From CBDBLK01 sp965215445 (GTDB taxonomy: Bacteria > Bdellovibrionota > Bacteriovoracia > Bacteriovoracales > Bacteriovoracaceae): a stretch of 64,000 nt of DNA. This document shows, in pieces, positions 32,584-41,060 of the stretch (positions are counted from its first letter, which is position 1; every line of letters starts with the position of its first letter). Location of the stretch: positions 1,736,001 through 1,800,000 of the forward strand of contig CBDCDT010000002.1 in NCBI GenBank assembly GCA_965215445.1, read 5' to 3'. The notes below the pieces were generated by a model that saw only the letters and a list, made by a program, of their open reading frames with translations, did not search any database and had not been told where the DNA came from. The position numbers were made by a program, and so were the translations under genes.

Positions 32584-33645
32584 TTAAAACTCCGCGTCTA
32601 GGGTAAAAACCTGGTCAGACCGGTCGCCGATCACTCCCGGGCGTTGGTATTCGGAAACCCGCTTTTCAAAAAAGTTGGTTTTGCCTTCCAGAGAGATCAA
32701 CTCCATCCAGTCGAAGGGATTTTTGGTGTTATAGTGTTTTTGCTGAATCAGTTGCTCCAGCCAGAAATCGGCCACATATTCAATATACTGGGACATCATG
32801 TTGGCATTCATGCCGATCAAGTCCACGGGTAGCGCTTTGGTGACAAATTCTTTTTCGATTTCCACCGCCTCGCTAAAGATGGTGGTGATGGTTTTGGCAT
32901 CCGCTTTTTCTTCTGTTTCGAGCAATTGGTGTATCAGACAGGCAAATTCGCAGTGCAGGCCCTCGTCGCGGCTGATAAATTCGTTGGAGGTGCAAAGCCC
33001 CGGCATCAGGCCGCGCTTTTTGAGCCAAAAGATGGCGCAAAAGGAGCCGGAAAAAAAGAGTCCCTCCACCGCCGCAAAGGCCACCAGGCGTTCGGCAAAA
33101 CTGCGCTTGGAGTGAATCCACTTCATCGCCCAATTGGCCTTTTTTCCAACGTGGGGCAGTTTTTCAACGGCATTGAAGAGGCGGTCTTTTTCCGTCGGGT
33201 CCTTAATGTAGGTGTCGATCAGCAGACTGTAGGTTTCGCTGTGGATATTTTCCATGGCAATTTGCAACCCATAAAAACAGCGTGCCTCGGGGACTTGAAT
33301 ATCATTGTAAAAGCGCAGCGCCAGGTTTTCGTTGACGATGCCGTCGCTGGCGGCAAAGAAGGCCAGTACATGTTTGACGAAGTGTTGTTCGTCATGATTT
33401 AGCTTTTTCCAGTCGTTAAGGTCGGAGGCCAGGTCGATTTCCTCGGCAGTCCAAAAAACCGCCATGTGTTTTTTGTACATGTTCCAAAGGGATTCGTATT
33501 CAATGGGGAAAACCACAAAGCGATTTTCATTGGGAGCGAGAAGAGAGGTCACTAGATTATCCGCGGTTAAAAAAAGTTTTTTTCCATCTTCTGGAAAAAA
33601 ATGGGAAAAGTAAAACCGCACTTTCCCGAGTTTTTCGTGAGGCAT
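32584..33645 (-). CDS. nrdB: Class Ia ribonucleotide reductase, small subunit
   Basis: Provides the tyrosyl radical through a di-iron centre. The protein shows RFVVFPIEYESLWNMYKKH, FWTAEEIDLASDL (iron ligand Asp), HFVKHVLAFFAASDGIVNEN, and YGLQIAMENIHSETYSLLID carrying Glu, His and the radical Tyr region; the distal ligands are in RDEGLHCEFACL. The first ~31 residues do not look like NrdB, so the true start may be GTG at 33552 rather than ATG at 33645. The upstream region is shared with the divergent M15-like gene. Confidence 0.94.
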   Translation of the reverse strand: MPHEKLGKVRFYFSHFFPEDGKKLFLTADNLVTSLLAPNENRFVVFPIEYESLWNMYKKHMAVFWTAEEIDLASDLNDWKKLNHDEQHFVKHVLAFFAASDGIVNENLALRFYNDIQVPEARCFYGLQIAMENIHSETYSLLIDTYIKDPTEKDRLFNAVEKLPHVGKKANWAMKWIHSKRSFAERLVAFAAVEGLFFSGSFCAIFWLKKRGLMPGLCTSNEFISRDEGLHCEFACLIHQLLETEEKADAKTITTIFSEAVEIEKEFVTKALPVDLIGMNANMMSQYIEYVADFWLEQLIQQKHYNTKNPFDWMELISLEGKTNFFEKRVSEYQRPGVIGDRSDQVFTLDAEF

Positions 33646-33647
33646 TG

Positions 33648-33677
33648 TTGACAGAATTAATTTTAAAACTTTATCTT
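33648..33677 (+). promoter_or_regulatory. Promoter of the first M15-like gene
   Basis: TTGACA (33648-33653), an 18-bp spacer and TATCTT (33672-33677). The same TTGACA-N18-TATC(T/A)T arrangement precedes the other two family members, at 34713-34742 and 35251-35280, so the promoter was duplicated with the genes. Confidence 0.6.
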
Positions 33678-33683
33678 TTAACC

Positions 33684-34682
33684 ATGATAAGAATTAGATT
33701 TTTTAAGTTGGTTTTTTGTCTGGGCCTGGTGAGTTTTATCGTGAGTGGGGAAGAACGCCATCCCCGCCTCTTTGACCACTGTTTTGGCCCTTCTAGTGTG
33801 AAATATATCGAGCGGATCAACCCCGCTTTGCTGGCCACAGTTTGTTATTTGCTAAAGCAAACAAACAAAACTTATTTCCACCACTCCGGTTGGCGCGGTG
33901 GTTTTGGCAATCACGCCGGCAACGCGCTGGACTTTCGTTTAACCGATTATAAAGGTCTGAGTCGGAGTCAAATTCTCATCGCATTTCTCAACGATGTAGA
34001 CGTTTTGCAAGACTACCTTGAAGAGCGGGGAATATTGAATAAGGTGGGGCTGGGAATTTACCCCGACACCAGCAATCCCTTTATCCACCTGGATTTTCGG
34101 GGCGTGCGCGCCCGCTGGGCGCAAATCGAAGGCCGCGAGGTGGGTTTTACTTTTGCTCAAGACTGGGTGCTTAAGGAAATTGCCAGGCGGAGAGGCGCTT
34201 TGCCGGAGATTAAAAGAAGGGCCTTTGTTGCTGCTACCGGCCCCTTCTCGGCGGGTGCGGGCGATTGGAAAACAACCAACCTTAAAATGTTCGAGCACTG
34301 TTTTGATTTTTCCAGCTTTCCCGGCCTGGCGGATGTCGATCCGGCGCTTTTGGCCACGTTGTGCTATTTTTTGCAAACCCAGCAGCGGAATTATTTTTAC
34401 CGTTTTCAACAGAGCGACGCCTTGGGTTTTGCGCTGAGAGATTATCAAAACATGGATTCCCGGCGGGCCTTGATAAGTTTTCTCGTCGATGTCCACGCTC
34501 TCAAAATCTTTCTTGAGGAGCGCGGTATGTGGCAAAAAGTGGAAATCGGCCTCTACCCCCAATTTTCCCGCCCCCTTATCCAACTGGGCCTGAGAGGGAG
34601 TCCCCTCCACTGGGGAGAAATTGACGGGGCGAGAGTTGATTTTGCGCAGGCGTTGGATTGGATCAAGAATCAATTGAGGTAA
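33684..34682 (+). CDS. Exported M15-like peptidase with a second, degenerate domain
   Basis: This 332-residue protein has a signal peptide (1-22) and two related domains. Domain 1 (about 26-165) carries a peptidase M15-type zinc pattern: His77 and Asp83 in GNHAGNALDFRL and His135 in NPFIHLDFRG. Such enzymes cleave peptidoglycan cross-links or stems. Domain 2 (about 195-330) aligns along its whole length (LLATLCYFLQ, LGFALRDYQNM, RPLIQLGLRG) but every ligand position is changed, so it is a pseudo-enzyme copy. ATG 33684 matches the starts of the two downstream relatives. The stop TAA lies in a repeat-like hairpin. Confidence 0.75.
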   Translation: MIRIRFFKLVFCLGLVSFIVSGEERHPRLFDHCFGPSSVKYIERINPALLATVCYLLKQTNKTYFHHSGWRGGFGNHAGNALDFRLTDYKGLSRSQILIAFLNDVDVLQDYLEERGILNKVGLGIYPDTSNPFIHLDFRGVRARWAQIEGREVGFTFAQDWVLKEIARRRGALPEIKRRAFVAATGPFSAGAGDWKTTNLKMFEHCFDFSSFPGLADVDPALLATLCYFLQTQQRNYFYRFQQSDALGFALRDYQNMDSRRALISFLVDVHALKIFLEERGMWQKVEIGLYPQFSRPLIQLGLRGSPLHWGEIDGARVDFAQALDWIKNQLR

Positions 34683-34698
34683 GGTGTCCACACTTACC
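34678..34698. repeat. Short hairpin containing the M15-like gene stop codon
   Basis: GGTAAGGTGT (34678-34687) and ACACTTACC (34690-34698) pair almost perfectly. The TAA stop (34680-34682) is in the left arm. The right arm is followed by CTGCTCTTAATC, similar to CTGCTTTTATCG after the 131-bp element, so this looks like an element with its interior deleted. Confidence 0.55.
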
Positions 34699-34712
34699 CT
34701 GCTCTTAATCAT

Positions 34713-34742
34713 TGACAGAATGAATTTCAAAAAATTATCATC
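34713..34742 (+). promoter_or_regulatory. Promoter of the second M15-family gene
   Basis: TTGACA (34713-34718), 18-bp spacer, TATCAT (34737-34742); six bases before the GTG start. Confidence 0.5.
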
Positions 34743-34747
34743 CGACC

Positions 34748-35242
34748 GTGACGAGAAAAAGATTTTTTAAGTTGGTTTTTTGTTGTGGTCTAATTGCTTT
34801 TGTTGTTAGTGGGCAGGGGCGTGGCCTTAACTTTTTCAACTTCAACATACGCAATGCTTTGACAAGTGTAGGCCAAAATCAAACTTTCGCCAAGGCCTCT
34901 GAAATATTAGGTGGTCGTCAAACAAGTGTTAAGCGGGCCATAGCTTGGATAACAAAACAGTTGAAGTCTCTTCCCCTTAAAGGTTCCAAACTTTTGCATG
35001 ATTACTGGGATAGTTGGACAAAAGAAGAATTTGGTTATGAACATCGCCAAGAGTCTAAGCTTTTAAACCACCGCCCAGATATAAAAAAAGTAAGACCGAA
35101 TCGTGTTCTCCGCCAAGAACCTGAACCTCTGCATTATTATCGAGATACGCGTCAACAGGAAGAGGAATGGGATAGTATTTGTCGCAACGAAAAACCTCTG
35201 CGTTATCATCGGTGTATGGGGAAGTTGAGAAATGCTCCGTAA
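34748..35242 (+). CDS. M15-family relative lacking the catalytic core
   Basis: The 164-residue product opens with the same signal peptide as its neighbours (KRFFKLVFCCGLIAFVVSGQ; GTG start 34748) and ends with a Cys-containing tail (SICRNEKPLRYHRCMGK) like that of the 35285 gene (HPCQNARPLHYYRCLYEK). The zinc-ligand region between them is missing; what remains includes RAIAWITKQLKSL, matching the end of the M15 domain. It appears to be an internal-deletion derivative whose exported tail is still open. It could be non-functional or a secreted peptide. Confidence 0.55.
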   Translation: MTRKRFFKLVFCCGLIAFVVSGQGRGLNFFNFNIRNALTSVGQNQTFAKASEILGGRQTSVKRAIAWITKQLKSLPLKGSKLLHDYWDSWTKEEFGYEHRQESKLLNHRPDIKKVRPNRVLRQEPEPLHYYRDTRQQEEEWDSICRNEKPLRYHRCMGKLRNAP

Positions 35243-35250
35243 AATTTTTT

Positions 35251-35280
35251 GACAAAAGAAGTTTAAAAATTATATCTTTT
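35251..35280 (+). promoter_or_regulatory. Promoter of the third M15-family gene
   Basis: TTGACA (35251-35256) and TATCTT (35275-35280) with an 18-bp spacer, as for the other two members. Confidence 0.5.
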
Positions 35281-35284
35281 GGCC

Positions 35285-35908
35285 GTGGTAAGAACTAGAT
35301 TTTTAAAATGGTTTTTTTATTGTGCCTTGCTTTCTATTAATGTGCAAGGCCGTGACCCTGGTTTTTTCAATCATTGTTTTGATTTTTCCACTGAGAAAAT
35401 AGACCGTGCTTTGCTGGCCGTAGTTTGTTCTTTTTTAGAACGCAACGATAGGCCCTATTTTCATCATTCCGGTTGGCGCGGCAATTCTGACAACCACTCT
35501 GGAAACGCTTTGGATTTTCGCTTGACTGATTATCAAGATATGAATCGAAGTCAAGTCCTCTCTGCATTTCTCGACGACGTGGAATTATTTCAGAGTTATT
35601 TAGAAGAAATAGGAATTTTAGACAAGGTGGGGTTGGGCATTTATCCCCAAAGCAGGAATCCCTTTATTCATTTGGATTTACGGGGTAAGCGTGCCCGTTG
35701 GGGAAGATTAAATGGTCGCTATGTAGGTTTTGAACGGGCGATGAATTGGATGAAAAGGCAATTAAACCGTGAACCTCGTCGAGAATCTAAATCTCCAACT
35801 CGCCAACGGAATACAAAACCGAGAAAAGAAGAGCTGAACCATCCTTGTCAAAATGCCAGACCTTTGCATTATTATCGGTGTTTGTATGAAAAAGGAATTG
35901 AGGAATAA
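35285..35908 (+). CDS. Exported single-domain M15-like peptidase
   Basis: This 207-residue protein has a signal peptide (about 1-19), then one M15-like domain: HHSGWRGNSDNHSGNALDFRL, LDKVGLGIYPQ and NPFIHLDLRGKRARW keep the His/Asp/His ligand set. A basic linker and a Cys tail (HPCQNARPLHYYRCLYEK) follow. GTG 35285 is chosen because it aligns with the starts of the two upstream paralogs. Probable substrate is peptidoglycan. The block is more A/T-rich than the neighbouring nrd genes. Confidence 0.72.
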   Translation: MVRTRFLKWFFYCALLSINVQGRDPGFFNHCFDFSTEKIDRALLAVVCSFLERNDRPYFHHSGWRGNSDNHSGNALDFRLTDYQDMNRSQVLSAFLDDVELFQSYLEEIGILDKVGLGIYPQSRNPFIHLDLRGKRARWGRLNGRYVGFERAMNWMKRQLNREPRRESKSPTRQRNTKPRKEELNHPCQNARPLHYYRCLYEKGIEE

Positions 35909-35925
35909 TTTATAGAGGTTTCAAA

Positions 35926-35941
35926 AACTTCGCAGATTCCT
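35926..35941 (+). repeat. 16-bp direct repeat, left copy
   Basis: AACTTCGCAGATTCCT, identical to 37190-37205. The pair brackets the ParA gene. The right copy is inside the 5' coding end of mnmD. Confidence 0.75.
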
Positions 35942-36028
35942 GAGATTGTCATTTTTTTAACACGATGCATTTTTTCACTTGCCGAATTTTAGACTTTGCA
36001 ACTTTCTATGTTAAAATGATAAATAAAA

Positions 36029-36079
36029 ATGAAATTGATCGAGGAGTTTTTTAACGTGGCCAAGAGGAATTTACAATAA
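36029..36079 (+). CDS. Possible leader peptide translationally coupled to parA
   Basis: A 16-codon frame (MKLIEEFFNVAKRNLQ) ends in TAATG, sharing a base with the ParA ATG. It contains GAGGAG followed by an in-frame GTG that would give a seven-residue peptide. It may only serve to couple translation, or may be chance. Confidence 0.25.
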   Translation: MKLIEEFFNVAKRNLQ

Positions 36080-37185
36080 TGTCGAGCGACCCTCTTCTCA
36101 TTTCCTTGTTTAACCACAAAGGTGGAGTTAGCAAGACGACTACAACTTTCAATCTGGGTTGGACGTTCGCCAAAAAAGGCCGAAAAACACTTATCGTTGA
36201 TGCTGATCCCCAGTGTAATTTAACCGCCTATGTTTTAGGTTTGCAAAACTACGATGATTTGACTGCGTTCTACGAAAATGTACACAACGATAACGTGTAT
36301 GCAAGAATGGAACCCATTATTTCAGGTGCAAACTCTAATCCTCAACAAGTGAAACCGTGCCAGACATTAAACGAGAATTTGCTTCTTGCTGCTGGCCACT
36401 TGTTCATGTCGGATTTAGATATATCTCTATCCACGGGAATTACTAGTGGAAAATTTCTTCCCTTCGCCAAACAATTCGTTGGTGCTTTCCAAAGTATCAT
36501 CAGGAAAACTGCAGAGTCCCAAAAATGTGAACTTGTTCTAATCGACATGAGTCCAAATGCGGGAGCATTAAATCGTTCCATATTAATGAGTAGTGATTAT
36601 TTTATTATTCCGACATCCCCCGATTTTTTTTCCTTTCAATCAATCCAAACTTTGGGAGAAATGCTGCCAAAGTGGAATCAGGATTTCGCAGATTTTCGAG
36701 ACAGTTCGGTGGCCAATCACTTGCCCCAAGACCCTCCACGCATGCTGGGAGTTATTTCCCAGAAGTACCGGCCGTATACAAAGAAAGATAATGAAAAACA
36801 AAAACGACAAGGAGTGGCCAGGTCTTTCCAGGAGTGGATTGACAAGATTCAAAGAGCATCTAACGAAGTCTTGGCAAAAAGTTTGTGTGAACATGGTATG
36901 GTTATTAGCGAGAAGATTTTTAAGAGACATGTTAAGGATGAATCTCCCTACAATTTGGTGAGTATTGGCGATTTCAACTCCCTGATTGCTTTGTCGCAAG
37001 AATACAGCAAACCTATTTTTGAATTGACGGATGATGAACTGAATTTTAGCGGCAAGGTTCTCGAAAATATGCAAAAAAATCAAACCCAATTCGCCCAAGT
37101 ATTTTCCGATTTGGCCGATAAAATCATCAATTTGATCGAAGAGGATTATATTCCTAGAAAATCTTTTAAAAAAACCACAAATTGA
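36079..37185 (+). CDS. Orphan ParA-family ATPase
   Basis: This 368-residue protein has the deviant Walker A motif FNHKGGVSKTTTTFNLG (residues about 11-27), Walker A' in LIVDADPQCNLT, and LVLIDMSPNAGALNRSILMSSD. A large central insertion with KYRPYTKKDNEKQKRQG and a long C-terminal helical region make it longer than chromosomal ParA. No ParB or centromere-like repeats are nearby. Low GC and the flanking 16-bp repeats suggest it arrived as a unit. Its stop overlaps the TTG start of mnmD. Confidence 0.85.
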   Translation: MSSDPLLISLFNHKGGVSKTTTTFNLGWTFAKKGRKTLIVDADPQCNLTAYVLGLQNYDDLTAFYENVHNDNVYARMEPIISGANSNPQQVKPCQTLNENLLLAAGHLFMSDLDISLSTGITSGKFLPFAKQFVGAFQSIIRKTAESQKCELVLIDMSPNAGALNRSILMSSDYFIIPTSPDFFSFQSIQTLGEMLPKWNQDFADFRDSSVANHLPQDPPRMLGVISQKYRPYTKKDNEKQKRQGVARSFQEWIDKIQRASNEVLAKSLCEHGMVISEKIFKRHVKDESPYNLVSIGDFNSLIALSQEYSKPIFELTDDELNFSGKVLENMQKNQTQFAQVFSDLADKIINLIEEDYIPRKSFKKTTN

Positions 37186-37889
37186 TAATAACTTCGCAGA
37201 TTCCTTTAGAGACTCCCAAAAACTACCGCATCGAAAAAACCGGCGATGGAAGCGCGACCCTCTATTCAAAAACAATCCGCGAGGCGTGCCATTCCTACGC
37301 CGGGGCCAGGGGAGAAACACAGCACAACTTTATTGAAGGCTGCCAGATTCTCGCCAAAGCGGGCATTTGCGCCAGAGAAAAAAGGCCTCTTCGCATCCTC
37401 GAAATTGGGTTGGGTGTGGGCCATGGAGTGATGGGAACATTTGAGGCGCTTAAAAAATGGTGCCTGGAGAACGAAAGAATCCTGGAAGTGGATTTTGTCA
37501 CCACCGAGTGCGACCCCCAATTGCTCGCTTGGACGCCCGAGTTTTGGGGCGAGCGCTGGCCCGGGGCCAAGTGCGAGCAGTCACCACTTGATTTCAAACT
37601 TTCCCTATTAAAGGGGGATGCCCGCCGGATGCTTCCCCAATTCCTCAAAAGATTTCCCGACCGCAAGGCCGATGCTATTTATCAAGACCCCTTTAGCCCT
37701 CGCTCCAATCCCGAGTTGTGGAGTGTCGAGTGGTTTTCTCTGCTTAAAAAATTGGGCCATTTTCAGACGATTTTGGCCACTTATAGCAGCGCTTCGGCAG
37801 TGCGCTTAAACCTGCTTTCGGCGGGTTGGAGAGTGGAGAAGCGGCCGGGCTTTGCCAGCAAGCGCGAATCCCTACAGGCATTTTGTTGA
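37182..37889 (+). CDS. mnmD: MnmD-type tRNA (mnm5s2U34) methyltransferase
   Basis: This 235-residue protein corresponds to the methyltransferase domain of MnmC without the FAD oxidase. It has HNFIEGCQIL, SAM motif ILEIGLGVGHGVMGTFEALK, FVTTECDPQLL and the family signature YQDPFSPRSNPELWSVEWFSLL, ending with RRPGFASKRESL-like residues. It completes the wobble uridine modification. The only visible start is TTG 37182, overlapping the ParA stop. The first codons lie on the right 16-bp repeat, so the original 5' end was probably altered by the upstream insertion. Confidence 0.85.
   Translation: MIITSQIPLETPKNYRIEKTGDGSATLYSKTIREACHSYAGARGETQHNFIEGCQILAKAGICAREKRPLRILEIGLGVGHGVMGTFEALKKWCLENERILEVDFVTTECDPQLLAWTPEFWGERWPGAKCEQSPLDFKLSLLKGDARRMLPQFLKRFPDRKADAIYQDPFSPRSNPELWSVEWFSLLKKLGHFQTILATYSSASAVRLNLLSAGWRVEKRPGFASKRESLQAFC
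37190..37205 (+). repeat. 16-bp direct repeat, right copy
   Basis: AACTTCGCAGATTCCT, identical to 35926-35941, lying at codons 3-8 of mnmD. Confidence 0.75.
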
Positions 37890-37972
37890 TGGGCAAAGAT
37901 TGACCATTGCACGGGCCGACTGAATCCCGTTACCCTATTTTTCACACCGATAAAAAACATGGAGGTTTTGAC

Positions 37973-39439
37973 ATGAAGATTTTTTTCTTGTTTCCCGTTT
38001 TCTTCTTTTCTTTTCTTTCCCACGCTTCTTACAAAACATTTAAACAGGCCGAAGAGGTGGCACAAAAAGCGCAGTCCAAACATCCCAAGGCCTTTGTGAG
38101 CATTTGGTACGTTCCCAGTACAAACGTCGTTTATACTGAAAATGGAAAGAGTTATGGTGTAATTGGCGTTCCCGCAGGGGGAAACTACAACATTACTGTC
38201 CACCAAGACTACGATGGAAACTCTGGTGCAGATGTTGTCAGTGCACGGCGGGGAACAGCGATAACGGACTTGCTCTGGAAAGTATTGGCCGAGCGCTATT
38301 ACGTTTCAGTGGTGACCGGTACCATCCCGCACATGACTTTTGACAGTTACGTCAATTTAGATCAAGGCAAAGGCGACGTCAGAGAAAACCTGGTGGCAGT
38401 GACCAATCTTGGAAATTTGAATTACCGCTCTTTTGTCCGCGCCTTCGCCGGCTGTACCCATTTAACCAAAGTTTTACACGAGGGCAGTCCCGTGGGGGGG
38501 CGTGTTGAAGACGTCTCGGAAATGTTCGCCCACATCGACGGCCTGGAGAAGGTTACGCCCAAACTGAGATTGTACTCAGTGGAAAATGCCCGCAGCATGT
38601 TTGAAGGCACCAATTTTGCCAACGATGGATTTATCAACCTGGAACGTCTCTTTTCTTACGCCAAAAACCTGGAAGATATGAGTCGCATGTTTTATCAGAG
38701 CAATGCCCGTTATGTTTATGGCCTGTGGGGATGGAACACTTCCCGGGTGAAAAATATGAACAGAATGTTTTACCAATCGAACATAAAAAATTATGCCGGA
38801 ATCGGAGCGTGGAACGTCTCCAATGTGGAAAATATGTCGCACATGTTTGCCACCAACTCTCACTTTAGTCCCTTGCGCAGAATCAGGGGCAAGTGGAATA
38901 CCGGCAACGTGAAGTATATGGAGGGGACTTTTGCCGGAATCCATTTTCCCCAAGGGTCTGACAATTTGGGATTGGATACTTCCAACGTGCGTTATATGAA
39001 TTCGATGTTTGCAGGTTCCCAAAATCCACCTACCAGGGGATTTGGCACGGAAGAAGTGCGCAATATGGACGGTATGTACAAAGGTGCCGAATTGGACGGA
39101 AGTGAACCCTCCATCGGACTTCATGCCTTTGATACTTGGGATTTGGGCCGTCTGCAAAGTGCCTCGCAATTTCTTTTGGATGCCGAAGTGATTAACAACC
39201 CTCCAACTTTCGAGGGGTCAATAATGGAATATCTCTACACCAACGGCTACAACCTCTCCAATTTTTACGCTTCTTTTTTGAAAATTTTGGAACAAAGTGG
39301 GCCGAATAACTTTGCAGTTGAACTGCAAGATGCGGGGATATGTAATAAAAGCACTCCAGGGGCAAAGATGCCCGGCTGGACTAATGTCGATTGCAAAAAA
39401 GCGCTCGATGGACTTGGTAATCGCGGATACGAGTTTTAA
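37973..39439 (+). CDS. BspA-like (DUF285) exported surface protein 1
   Basis: This 488-residue protein has a ribosome site GGAGG nine bases before ATG 37973 and a signal peptide (MKIFFLFPVFFFSFLSHA). After a conserved N-terminal domain (HPKAFVSIWYVP) come BspA-type leucine-rich-like repeats of about 23-25 residues with the W(N/D)-S-V-x-M-x-x-MF pattern: WNTSRVKNMNRMFYQSN, WNVSNVENMSHMFATNS, LDTSNVRYMNSMFAGSQ. DUF285/BspA repeats occur in adhesins of bacteria and protists. A tandem paralog follows after 15 bp. Confidence 0.8.
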   Translation: MKIFFLFPVFFFSFLSHASYKTFKQAEEVAQKAQSKHPKAFVSIWYVPSTNVVYTENGKSYGVIGVPAGGNYNITVHQDYDGNSGADVVSARRGTAITDLLWKVLAERYYVSVVTGTIPHMTFDSYVNLDQGKGDVRENLVAVTNLGNLNYRSFVRAFAGCTHLTKVLHEGSPVGGRVEDVSEMFAHIDGLEKVTPKLRLYSVENARSMFEGTNFANDGFINLERLFSYAKNLEDMSRMFYQSNARYVYGLWGWNTSRVKNMNRMFYQSNIKNYAGIGAWNVSNVENMSHMFATNSHFSPLRRIRGKWNTGNVKYMEGTFAGIHFPQGSDNLGLDTSNVRYMNSMFAGSQNPPTRGFGTEEVRNMDGMYKGAELDGSEPSIGLHAFDTWDLGRLQSASQFLLDAEVINNPPTFEGSIMEYLYTNGYNLSNFYASFLKILEQSGPNNFAVELQDAGICNKSTPGAKMPGWTNVDCKKALDGLGNRGYEF

Positions 39440-39454
39440 CAAGGAGTTTTTGTT

Positions 39455-41002
39455 ATGGGTTTTCTTTACTCGTTTGCTCTGTTCTCTTTTTCCTTTTTGG
39501 TGATGTTTTCTTCCCAGGCCGATTTTGATACTTTGGCGCAAGCTGAAGCGGCGGCCAAAAAAGCGGCCCGCAACCATCCCAAGGCCTTTGTGGCGATTTG
39601 GTATCTTCCCGCAGGCACCCACGGCAAGGTGGGGATTCCCACCGGAACTGACGTGGATTTTGACGTGCAAGTGGATTGGTTTTACGATGGAACAGGCCTT
39701 GCCTTGACTCCCGAAAAGCGCAATGCCGTCTGGCAAGACCCCATTCAACTGCCTTTTAACAACGGTACGATACCGGGACAGTGGAAAGTCGATCCTCCCC
39801 AGGCCCGTTATTTGACTCCGGGAAAGTATAACGTCACCGTGGTCAAGGGAACCATTCGGCACATGACCTTTGACGACTATGCCGGTCGGGGTGAAGACGA
39901 TGTGAGAAACAACCTGGTTCAAGTGGTCAATATCGGGGACTTGGGATACCAGTCCTTTCACCGAGCTTTTGCCGGTTGTAACAATTTAAAGAAAGTCTTA
40001 AATCAGGGAAGCGCTCTGGTGGGAACCCAGATAACTGATGCGGTAGAGATGTTCGCCGGTATCTCTGGTGGCCGTGGCAGCGGCCTGGAGGAAATCACTC
40101 CCAACCTGAGACTTAAGTCGGTGGTCGATGCCCGTGGCATGTTTGAAGGCACCAACTTTGCCGACAACGGATTTATCAGACTGGAATACCTCTTTTCTTA
40201 CGCCAAGAATTTGAGGGATATGAGTCGCATGTTTTATAAAAGCAACGCCAGGTTTGTCTACGGCATGTGGGGTTGGGACACTTCCCGCGTGAGCAGCATG
40301 GAGATGATGTTTCTCAATTCCCGCATCGACAATTGGGCCGGACTTGGAGTTTGGAATGTCTCCAGCTTGAACAATATGGCCTATATGTTTTTCACTCATT
40401 CTCATGTTAGTCCCATGTCTCAAATTAGCGGCAAGTGGGATACCAGCAACGTGAAGAATATGGAAGGTGCTTTTGCAGGCGTTCATTTTGCCCAGGGAAC
40501 CCAGAATTTGGGACTGGATACTTCCAAGGTGGAAAATATGCGCTTGATGTTTGCCCGCTCACACAACCCGCCCACCAGGCAATTTAACACCCAAAATGTG
40601 ACAAGGATGTACAGAATGTACAGGTATGCCAAAATGGGAAGCAATGGTGTGGGTGCCTTTCAGGGCTGGAATTTGGGGAATCTCACCGATGCCTCCGAGT
40701 TTTTCAGGGACGCCGAGAGAAAAGAGGCGTATCAAACCAATCAGTACCTCACCACTCCCTATTTCATTGTGGACTACTACACTTCCTTTTTGGACGCTTT
40801 GGTGCTCACTGGCCCACGAAACAAGAAGGTCAACCTGAGAAAATCGGGCAAATGCCAAAAGACCACAGATGAGGGACAGTATAAGGGTTGGAAGGATCAG
40901 GATTGTTTGAACGCACAAGATACGTTGCGGAAGCGGGGCTACGACATTCCTAAAAACCAGGCCCCCACCAGGCCGTATCCTGGCCAAGACCCTCACGCTT
41001 AA
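39455..41002 (+). CDS. BspA-like (DUF285) exported surface protein 2
   Basis: This 515-residue paralog of the upstream gene shares the signal peptide type, the NHPKAFVAIWYLP segment, IRHMTFDDYAGRG, and the repeats WDTSRVSSMEMMFLNSR, WNVSSLNNMAYMFFTHS, LDTSKVENMRLMFARSH. It starts at an ATG behind AAGGAG. A longer insertion follows the N-terminal segment. The gene ends before a strong terminator, so the two form an operon. Binding partner unknown. Confidence 0.8.
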   Translation: MGFLYSFALFSFSFLVMFSSQADFDTLAQAEAAAKKAARNHPKAFVAIWYLPAGTHGKVGIPTGTDVDFDVQVDWFYDGTGLALTPEKRNAVWQDPIQLPFNNGTIPGQWKVDPPQARYLTPGKYNVTVVKGTIRHMTFDDYAGRGEDDVRNNLVQVVNIGDLGYQSFHRAFAGCNNLKKVLNQGSALVGTQITDAVEMFAGISGGRGSGLEEITPNLRLKSVVDARGMFEGTNFADNGFIRLEYLFSYAKNLRDMSRMFYKSNARFVYGMWGWDTSRVSSMEMMFLNSRIDNWAGLGVWNVSSLNNMAYMFFTHSHVSPMSQISGKWDTSNVKNMEGAFAGVHFAQGTQNLGLDTSKVENMRLMFARSHNPPTRQFNTQNVTRMYRMYRYAKMGSNGVGAFQGWNLGNLTDASEFFRDAERKEAYQTNQYLTTPYFIVDYYTSFLDALVLTGPRNKKVNLRKSGKCQKTTDEGQYKGWKDQDCLNAQDTLRKRGYDIPKNQAPTRPYPGQDPHA

Positions 41003-41031
41003 GATCGTATTTTTTTGACGTTTTCTTTTTT

Positions 41032-41060
41032 GGCCGGGCATGCATGCCCGGCCTTTTTTT
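41032..41060 (+). terminator. Strong intrinsic terminator
   Basis: A 22-bp perfect palindrome (41032-41053, left arm GGCCGGGCATG) is followed by seven T (41054-41060). It ends the BspA-like operon. The preceding bases are also T-rich (ACGTTTTCTTTTTT), so on the minus strand an A-run and T-run arrangement could end the zinc-ribbon gene only weakly. Confidence 0.9.

Noticed and set aside
33646..33683. NrdR box upstream of nrdBA
   Set aside because: No ACACWATATATWGTGT-like sequence is visible; the region instead carries the divergent M15 promoter.
36001..36028. ParA promoter
   Set aside because: A weak TTAGAC-N17-TAAAAT pairing can be drawn, but in such A/T-rich sequence it is not convincing enough to annotate.
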